A DNA stretch of 6,502 nucleotides from Methanomicrobiales archaeon. GTDB lineage: Archaea; Halobacteriota; Methanomicrobia; Methanomicrobiales; Methanoculleaceae. Where the stretch lies: the NCBI GenBank assembly GCA_019136335.1, contig JAGVUK010000307.1, positions 1-6,502 of the forward strand, written 5' to 3'. Positions 1 to 4,887 of this stretch are shown one piece after another. Position numbers and translations under genes: made by a program. The stretch's first letter is position 1. Each line of letters opens with the position of its first letter. The notes beneath the pieces were generated by a model, which worked only from the letters and a program-made list of their open reading frames with translations, had not been told where the DNA came from and did no database searches.

Positions 1-2
1 CG

Positions 3-527
3 CCCCGGCCGCCGGTATTCCCTCCTTCGCACCGGCGGGCACGCACACCTGCCCTCCCGGGTGCGGCGACGCCAGTCCGGCCCGTGCGCAACAGATGATG
101 CATCCGTGCGGGCCCGGGTTTTCCGGGCGTTCGCCGGGCGGGGGAGGGGCCGGCGCGCCCGTGCAGGCCCGGGCCGCCCTCCGTGCTCCTCCTCCCGCGG
201 CGACAGGAGCCCCCGGTAAAGGGCCGCGATCAGGGCCTTCCCGAGGGGGGTCGGCACGTAGAACGATGCTTCGGTGGTGCCGGGATCGTCGAGGGTGCGG
301 GTCTGCCTGGCGATGAGCCCCGCATTTCCGAGCGCTTTTAAGGCCCTCGCAATCTCCGGGGGCTCCGCCTCAAAGAGGTCCCGGATCTGGTTGAACCGGA
401 GCCCCTCGTCCCTCTGTAGCAGCGCGATATAGATCGCCCACGCCTTCTTGTTCCCCAGGGGTCCCGTGGCGCTGATGAAGACCGGAGGGACTTCGGACAA
501 CTGGCGCTCAAGGATGGCCTCGTTCAT
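3..527 (-). CDS. HxlR/MarR-like winged-helix transcriptional regulator (partial; C-terminus outside window)
   Basis: This leftward gene starts at the ATG at 527-525 and stays open to the window edge, giving 175 visible codons with no stop. Residues 1-110 look like a winged-helix DNA-binding protein: a helix at about 27-39 (KKAWAIYIALLQ), helix 2 at 45-52 (FNQIRDLF), a recognition helix at about 56-72 (PPEIARALKALGNAGLI), a wing at 73-92 (starting RQTRT, ending ASFYV), and a following helix at 94-108 in a 'TPLGKALI' context. The pattern 'RFN-I-(R) ... ALKAL-AGLI-R ... Y-PT-LG--L' resembles HxlR and MarR regulators. The redox cysteine typical of some HxlR proteins is absent from the N-terminal part. 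Residues from about 115 onward are Arg/Pro/Gly-rich and unlike a folded domain. All three leftward frames are open in that stretch, so the real C-terminus (low-complexity tail, frameshift or assembly error) cannot be settled. It diverges from the Fe-S protein gene across a gap with an inverted repeat, which suggests autoregulation. The ligand is unknown. Confidence 0.72.
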   Translation of the reverse strand, partial: MNEAILERQLSEVPPVFISATGPLGNKKAWAIYIALLQRDEGLRFNQIRDLFEAEPPEIARALKALGNAGLIARQTRTLDDPGTTEASFYVPTPLGKALIAALYRGLLSPREEEHGGRPGPARARRPLPRPANARKTRARTDASSVAHGPDWRRRTREGRCACPPVRRREYRRPG

Positions 528-557
528 GCTTCACACCCGGATCCGGTATGGTCCTCT

Positions 558-607
558 ATCTGTTACCCCGGTATATAGTCCTGTCCATCAGGGTAACAGA
601 TCTGTTA
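558..607. promoter_or_regulatory. Operator-like inverted repeat around the TATA box
   Basis: Left arm atctgttaccc (558-568) and right arm gggtaacagat (591-601) are perfect 11-bp inverted repeats separated by 22 bases that include the TATA element. The right arm runs into a second inverted copy, making the perfect 14-bp palindrome taacagatctgtta (594-607). The motif ATCTGTTA therefore occurs three times: 558-565, 594-601 (inverted) and 600-607. Dimeric winged-helix repressors typically bind such sites. Binding here would cover the TATA element for leftward transcription and the expected start for rightward transcription. The repeat is directly visible; the bound protein, presumably the adjacent regulator, is inferred. 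Confidence 0.55.
571..578 (-). promoter_or_regulatory. Candidate archaeal TATA box
   Basis: The sequence gtatatag contains TATATA and is the only such element in the gap. Read leftward it is ACTATATA, matching 6 of 8 positions of the archaeal TTTATATA-type box, and it is preceded by the purine-rich stretch GGACAGG, which suits a TFB recognition element better than the pyrimidine/C-rich flank on the other side. It would place the regulator's transcription start about 24 bases downstream, near 550. The core is nearly symmetric, so rightward use for the Fe-S gene, with a start near 599, is also possible. Confidence 0.45.
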
Positions 608-678
608 TCACCCCCGGGGAGGTCGAAGGGCGAGCTCCCACCGGATCCTTCTTCCCCTCCCGGCCCCATACCCCGATC

Positions 679-1344
679 ATGCCCGACGGCCGGGAGATCA
701 TCAGTGCGGCGCTTGATAAAGCCCGTGAGCTCGGCGCGGACGTCGCGGGCGCCGTCCCTGCCGCCCGGCTCGTCGGCTGCCCTTCGGCGGTTGCGGAGGG
801 GGTGCGCGGCTCCCCGGCCGATCGCGGGACCTACATCGTCCTCGGCCTCCACCACGGCCCGGAGCACCCCGAACTCGACCTCTGGGAGGAGGGGCGGGGG
901 ACGCCCGGCGACCGGATCCTCGTAGGAATCGCAAAAAACCTCGTCCGCTGGATCTCGGAGCGCTACGGCATCAGGGCCCGGGTCGTCCGCTACCAGCCCG
1001 GGGACGGCGGCATCTACCTCAAGGACGCGGCGTGCATGGCGGGGATCGGGAGGATGGGGAGAAACAACCTGGTCCTCGTCCCCGGCTACGGGCCGAGAGT
1101 CCGGTTCCGGGCGATCTGGGCGGACCTGGAGGCTCCCGGCCGGGATCTGCCGGAGGGCGACCTCCCCTGCGCCGGTTGCGAGGAGCCCTGCACCTGTGCC
1201 TGCCCGATGGATGCCTTCAGGACCGGGAGGTACAGCCGGGACCGGTGCATGGCGCGGATGGACGCCGACAAGACCGCGGGGAGAGGCCGGATCGACCATT
1301 GCCGTGCCTGCGAACTCGCCTGCCCCGAACGGGACGAGGCATAG
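679..1344 (+). CDS. Epoxyqueuosine reductase-like dicluster 4Fe-4S protein (short QueG/RdhA superfamily member)
   Basis: A 221-residue cytosolic protein. The N-terminal part (residues 1-150) resembles the cobalamin-binding core of the QueG/reductive dehalogenase superfamily, with the family signature at about 115-149: KDAACMAGIGRMGRNN followed by LVLVPGYGPR-VRFRAIWAD. The C-terminal part has two iron-sulfur motifs: CAGCEEPCTCACP (Cys 164, 167, 171, 173, 175), Cys190, and CRACELACP (Cys 208, 211, 215), as expected for two 4Fe-4S clusters. It is much shorter than bacterial QueG (roughly 350-380 residues) and lacks the HEAT-like C-terminal extension. QueG reduces epoxyqueuosine in tRNA. Archaea generally make archaeosine instead of queuosine, so the substrate here is unknown and I give no symbol. 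I chose the ATG at 679 because MPDGREIISAALDKARELGA fits the usual first helix of the family. The frame is open back to 448, but that part overlaps the divergent regulator and its promoter. No Shine-Dalgarno sequence is visible. No signal peptide or membrane segment is seen. Confidence 0.82.
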   Translation: MPDGREIISAALDKARELGADVAGAVPAARLVGCPSAVAEGVRGSPADRGTYIVLGLHHGPEHPELDLWEEGRGTPGDRILVGIAKNLVRWISERYGIRARVVRYQPGDGGIYLKDAACMAGIGRMGRNNLVLVPGYGPRVRFRAIWADLEAPGRDLPEGDLPCAGCEEPCTCACPMDAFRTGRYSRDRCMARMDADKTAGRGRIDHCRACELACPERDEA

Positions 1345-1371
1345 AGTGGTTGGGCGTATCAAACAAGAACC

Positions 1372-1376
1372 GAGGT
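1372..1376 (+). promoter_or_regulatory. Ribosome binding site of the 53-residue acidic protein
   Basis: GAGGT lies 6 bases before the GTG at 1383. This decides the start of the small gene, because no ATG is available in frame close by. Confidence 0.65.
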
Positions 1377-1382
1377 AGCACC

Positions 1383-1544
1383 GTGAACGTGCTCGTGAGA
1401 ACCCTAAAAGGGGTTGAAGAGGTCAGGGAGGTCGATTCCGAATGGGTCATCCCCGGTGACGTCCTGGACGACGGCTCGGTCGTCCTCGAACTCTGGGACG
1501 AACTCTCGGACGACGACCTCCTGGCGATCGGCCTCTACGACTGA
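1383..1544 (+). CDS. Small acidic hypothetical protein (53 aa)
   Basis: I do not recognise a family. The reading frame starts with GTG at 1383, 6 bases after a GAGGT ribosome site, and ends in TGA at 1542-1544. The protein has about 15 Asp/Glu against three Lys/Arg, so it is strongly acidic. Its likely folding pattern is a strand (NVLVRTL, residues 2-8), a second strand around VREV, a hairpin around WVIPGDVLDDGSVVLELWD (21-39), and a short C-terminal helix with the cluster SDDDLLAIGLYD (42-53). It has no Cys or His, no signal peptide and no membrane segment. It begins 38 bases after the Fe-S protein gene on the same strand without an obvious TATA element between, so cotranscription is likely. 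The ribosome site, codon choice rich in C/G third positions and a compact amphipathic pattern support a real gene. Acidity could mean a protein partner or DNA-mimic role, but nothing here shows it. Confidence 0.65.
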   Translation: MNVLVRTLKGVEEVREVDSEWVIPGDVLDDGSVVLELWDELSDDDLLAIGLYD

Positions 1545-1574
1545 AGGGTGATGGTGGAAGAATCGGAGGTCGTA

Positions 1575-1598
1575 CGCAGGGGTGCCGCCGTGCCTGCG
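1575..1598. other. Weak hairpin in the convergent intergenic gap
   Basis: cgcagg (1575-1580) and cctgcg (1593-1598) can pair as a 6-bp stem, with further imperfect pairing inside. It lies in the 82-base gap between the convergent small acidic protein gene and addA, where transcripts from both sides should end. Neither side has a clear T run as expected for an archaeal terminator, so termination activity is only a possibility. Confidence 0.25.
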
Positions 1599-1626
1599 AT
1601 CCGGCTCGTTCCCGGCACTCCCGCCG

Positions 1627-4600
1627 TCAACCCCCCTCCTCGATCCCCCGGACCGCCTGCTCGATCGTAGCAAAGACCTGCTCCTCGTCGATTGCGGCCT
1701 CCACCCAGCGGTCGGCGTCGACGAAGTAGAGGTACGGCGTCACCGGCCGGCCGAGTATCCGGGCGGCGGCGTGGTGGTAGACCGTCATCTGGAGCGCGTA
1801 GTCCTCGACACCCCCCGGTGTCCCGGTCTTGTAGTCGACCAGGATCCAGGCCCCGTCCGGTCGCTGCACCAGCCGGTCGATGACCCCCTTGAACGGAACG
1901 CCGTGTACCCGCGCAAGGAACGGCACCTCGCAATGGTCGCGGGTGATCCCCTGCATCAGGGGCGACGCACGGAACCGCTCGTAGAGTCCCCGGTACTCCG
2001 CCGCCCGGCCCGCGTCCATACCGTACCGCCGCAGCACCGCCGCGGGGTCCCGGCCGCGGAAGACCTCGTGGACGACGAGGCCCCGGGTCGCCGGGTCCCC
2101 GCCGGCGGCGATCCGCGGCAACCGGGAGCGGCGCCCGTACTCCGCCGGACAGCGGAGGTACTCCTCGAGTTCGCTCGCCGAGTAGACGTGCTCCTCCTCA
2201 CCTGCCGGGAGAGGGGGCGCCGACATTTCTGCCACTGCATCATCATCCGGCGGCGGGATGCAGACCGGGGCGGCTTCCTCCACATCGACCGGGATCGCTG
2301 CCGGGTCGAGGGTGAGCGGGATCCGGAGCGCCCCAAGGACGGTTTCCCCCCGGGCACAGACCTCTTCGGAGAGCCCGAGGCAGTGCGCAAGCCAGTCCAT
2401 CCGGGTCTTTGCGGCGCGAAGGGCCTCCGGGACCTCATCCGGCCTCACCCCGCAGAGGACCAGGTGGTCCCGCGCCCGGGTCACCGCGACATAGAAGAGC
2501 CGTTTCTGCTCGGCCTCCTCTTTCTGCCGATATTCTGCCTTGAGAACCTGGAGGACGGGCGTCTCCTCGCGCTCGTAATCGCCTGCCGGGTTCGGTATCT
2601 TAACTCCGAGGAGCAGCCCGTCCCCGACCATGATGGTCGCCCCGCCGGCCCGCGGCGTCTCGGCGAGGTCGGGGACGACGACGACGGGGAACTCGAGCCC
2701 CTTTGCGGCGTGGATCGTCATGATCGCGACCGCGTCTGCGTTCTCGATATCGAGGTGAGCGTCGCCCTCCCGCTCTCCGTCGTCGATGCAGCGCCCGAGC
2801 TCCTCAACGAACCCGGCGAGCGTGGGAAAGGCGGCATCCCGCGCGACGGCGATGACCTTCTCGACGTTCGCGGCCGCCTGCTCGCCCCCGGCCGTCCCGC
2901 CGAAGACGACGAAGATGCCCGACTCGTCGACGATCCGGCGGATGAGGCGGGCGGGGGGGAGCCTCCGGGCGTAGGAGAGCCAGGAGGAGAGGAGCCGCAC
3001 CGCCGCCGCGGCGTCCGGGCCCCCGTCCGCCCGCAGGCGGTCGAAGAGGGTGGCCCCCGCCCGGGCGATGGCGAAGAGCCGGGCGTCGGAGAACCCGAAG
3101 TAGGGCGACCGCAGCACCCCGTAGAGCGCCACGTCGTCATGGTCGTTTACGAGGAACCGGAGGATGTTGTAGAGGTCGTAGACCTCCTGGCGTCCGTAGA
3201 ACCCGAGGCCCGCGTGGACGCGGTAGGGGACGCCGTAGCGCTCGAGCGCCCACTCGTAGTAGGCAAGGTTCGTCCGCCGCTCGAGGAGGATGGCGACGTC
3301 GCCGTAGCCCGCCGGCCGGACCTCCCCGTCCCGGCGGACGGGTTTCTCTCCTCCCTCGACGAGGGCCCGGATCTTTCTGGCGACCAGGTCCGCCTCGGCG
3401 CGGCGGCCGGCCTGCCGGTCCTTGACCTTCGGGGAGAGGAGGACCTCGACCGAGCCTGTATCTTCGCTCCGGTTCGCCCGCAGCGGTTCGTACGGGAACT
3501 CCCAGGGCTCGCTGCACTCCACCATCAGGGCGCCGAAGACGGCGTTCGTGAACTCGACGATCTCGGGCGTGCTCCGGAAGTTGACGTCGAGCGGGACCGC
3601 CTCGCCGCCGAGGTCCTGCTCGATCAGGTCGCGGGCGTGCGAAAACTGCGTCACGTCGGCCTCCCGGAAGAGGTAGATGGACTGTTTCGGGTCGCCGACG
3701 ATGAAGAGGTTCCCCGGCTCCCGGCCGAGGATCGCGTGGATGACGGCGATCTGGACGGGATCGGTGTCCTGGAACTCGTCGACCAGGACGAACCGGAACC
3801 GGTCGCGGAAGTGGGCCGCGACCTCCTCGTGGTCGCAGAAGAGCCGGCGGGTCCGGTTGACCAGGTCGTCGAAGTCAAGCGCGTTCTGCCGCCGCTTCTG
3901 CGCCTCCACCGCCCGGATGAAGGCGCGGTAGACCGCACCGAGGTCGCGGAGGAACGCAAGCGTCGCCCGGGTGAAGGGGTCGTCCGGGTCGACGGCAGGC
4001 GAGAGCGCCCAGGCCTGGTCTTTGAAGCACCCGTCGAGGACCCGGTAGGCCGCCCGGAGGCGCTCGAGGTCGTTTCCCGCCCAGTTCTTCTTTTGCCCCA
4101 TGTTCGCCCGGAACCCCCCGCCTTTGTGAACTCCGGCGAGTGCCGCGACCACGTTCTCACCGGTGAGGCAGGACTCGACGGCCCGGAGATACTCCTCGCC
4201 CGGGTCCCGGTTGCCGGGGTAGCGGGCGGCAAGGTCCCGGAGCGTCTCGATGGAGGGGCCGGCACGGGCAAGGATAGCAGCGGCCGCCGCCTCCTTCCGC
4301 TGCTCTACGGCCGCCTGCCAGGCGCCGATCACCGCCTCCTCGTCGTTCGCGAGCGCGGCAAAGAAGGGCTCCGCAACATCGCGCCGGGCATACAGCCGTT
4401 CGAGGTAGTTCTTCAACTCGTAGGCCCCGACCGCCCGGAGGGCGCCGATCACCGCCGCCCGGTCCTCCTCCGGCGGCTCGCCGTGGATAAGGCCTTCGGC
4501 CGCCTCCTCCCGGAGCCGGGCGGCCTCCCGCTCGTTGAGGACGGCAAAACCGGGCCCGACATCGGCCTCGACGGGGAACTCGCGGAGGACGGAGGCGCAG

Positions 4601-4887
4601 AAGGCATGGAAGGTCGAGACCTTCGCCCAGAGAAACTCGTCGCGGATCGCGTCCCACCGCTCGCCCTCCTTCTCCGCGAGGGCCCGGCGGACCCGGACCT
4701 TCATCTCGCCGGCCGCCTTCTCGGTGAAGGTCAGGGCGAGGATGCTCCCGACACTGACGCCGCCCTCAAGGAGGCTGATGTACTTCTGGACCAGGACGTG
4801 CGTCTTTCCCGTCCCGGCCCCGGCGGTGACGCATTTGCTCTTCGTGTGGTCGAGGGCGGCCCGCGCCTGGCGTTCAGTCAGTCCCAT
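1627..4887 (-). CDS. addA: AddA-like UvrD-family helicase with C-terminal PD-(D/E)XK nuclease
   Basis: A complete 1086-residue superfamily 1A helicase-nuclease, slightly shorter than bacterial AddA (about 1200). Helicase motifs occur in order: Q-motif glutamine at 7, Walker A AGAGTGKT (22-29), Ia ALTFTEKAAGEM (51-62), Ib STFHAF (91-96), II VLVDEFQDTD (367-376), III VGDPKQSIYLFREAD (397-411), IV DVNFRSTPEI (434-443), V IMTIHAAKGLEFPVV (722-736) and VI RLFYVAVTRARDHL (796-809). A Pro/Asp/Glu-rich linker (about 860-900) leads to a RecB-family nuclease: YSASELEEYLRCP (902-913), His940 in TRGLVVHEV, Asp1004 in GVIDRLV, Asp1018-Tyr-Lys1020 in ILVDYKTG, and Gln1033/Tyr1037. All catalytic residues are present, so both ATP-driven unwinding and nuclease activity are expected. 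With the upstream AddB-like protein it should process double-strand ends to 3' tails for recombinase loading. The ATG overlaps the end of addB by 14 bases and has an optimal ribosome site. A role in defence or plasmid/phage degradation is possible as for RecBCD/AddAB. Confidence 0.92.
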   Translation of the reverse strand: MGLTERQARAALDHTKSKCVTAGAGTGKTHVLVQKYISLLEGGVSVGSILALTFTEKAAGEMKVRVRRALAEKEGERWDAIRDEFLWAKVSTFHAFCASVLREFPVEADVGPGFAVLNEREAARLREEAAEGLIHGEPPEEDRAAVIGALRAVGAYELKNYLERLYARRDVAEPFFAALANDEEAVIGAWQAAVEQRKEAAAAAILARAGPSIETLRDLAARYPGNRDPGEEYLRAVESCLTGENVVAALAGVHKGGGFRANMGQKKNWAGNDLERLRAAYRVLDGCFKDQAWALSPAVDPDDPFTRATLAFLRDLGAVYRAFIRAVEAQKRRQNALDFDDLVNRTRRLFCDHEEVAAHFRDRFRFVLVDEFQDTDPVQIAVIHAILGREPGNLFIVGDPKQSIYLFREADVTQFSHARDLIEQDLGGEAVPLDVNFRSTPEIVEFTNAVFGALMVECSEPWEFPYEPLRANRSEDTGSVEVLLSPKVKDRQAGRRAEADLVARKIRALVEGGEKPVRRDGEVRPAGYGDVAILLERRTNLAYYEWALERYGVPYRVHAGLGFYGRQEVYDLYNILRFLVNDHDDVALYGVLRSPYFGFSDARLFAIARAGATLFDRLRADGGPDAAAAVRLLSSWLSYARRLPPARLIRRIVDESGIFVVFGGTAGGEQAAANVEKVIAVARDAAFPTLAGFVEELGRCIDDGEREGDAHLDIENADAVAIMTIHAAKGLEFPVVVVPDLAETPRAGGATIMVGDGLLLGVKIPNPAGDYEREETPVLQVLKAEYRQKEEAEQKRLFYVAVTRARDHLVLCGVRPDEVPEALRAAKTRMDWLAHCLGLSEEVCARGETVLGALRIPLTLDPAAIPVDVEEAAPVCIPPPDDDAVAEMSAPPLPAGEEEHVYSASELEEYLRCPAEYGRRSRLPRIAAGGDPATRGLVVHEVFRGRDPAAVLRRYGMDAGRAAEYRGLYERFRASPLMQGITRDHCEVPFLARVHGVPFKGVIDRLVQRPDGAWILVDYKTGTPGGVEDYALQMTVYHHAAARILGRPVTPYLYFVDADRWVEAAIDEEQVFATIEQAVRGIEEGG

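Larger units (their letters stand above)
528..678. promoter_or_regulatory. Divergent promoter/operator region between regulator and Fe-S protein genes
   Basis: This 151-base gap is visibly more AT-rich in its centre than its surroundings. It holds a candidate TATA element (572-577), a perfect 11-bp inverted repeat flanking it (558-568 and 591-601), a 14-bp palindrome (594-607) and a 10-bp palindrome ccggatccgg (537-546) in the leader of the regulator. The leader of the regulator would be about 22 nt and has a weak GGTG-like ribosome site (reverse complement of 532-538) before the ATG. The Fe-S gene would have an about 80-nt leader if it used the same TATA element in the other direction, and no Shine-Dalgarno sequence is visible before its ATG at 679. 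The arrangement is seen directly; promoter function is inferred. Confidence 0.55.

Noticed and set aside
95..316. Rightward 73-residue open frame at the left edge
   Set aside because: Arg/Gly/Pro-rich translation antisense to the winged-helix part of the regulator, with no ribosome site and no recognisable pattern.
448..678. 77-residue N-terminal extension of the Fe-S protein frame
   Set aside because: It overlaps the divergent regulator gene and the promoter region, has no family-like sequence, and the ATG at 679 begins exactly where the expected first helix starts.
556..1362. Leftward open frame of 268 codons opposite the Fe-S protein gene
   Set aside because: The other strand encodes a clear dicluster Fe-S protein. 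This frame is a low-complexity shadow and has no motif.
1032..1382. Upstream extension of the small acidic gene to an ATG inside the Fe-S gene
   Set aside because: The added part is an Arg/Pro/Gly-rich out-of-frame translation of the Fe-S gene; the GTG at 1383 has the proper ribosome site.
4321..4456. Exact 16-bp direct repeat ggcgccgatcaccgcc at 4321 and 4441
   Set aside because: Both copies lie in frame in addA, 40 codons apart, and encode the short string AVIGA in helical segments. Only one short match, best explained by biased codon use in an Ala-rich region.
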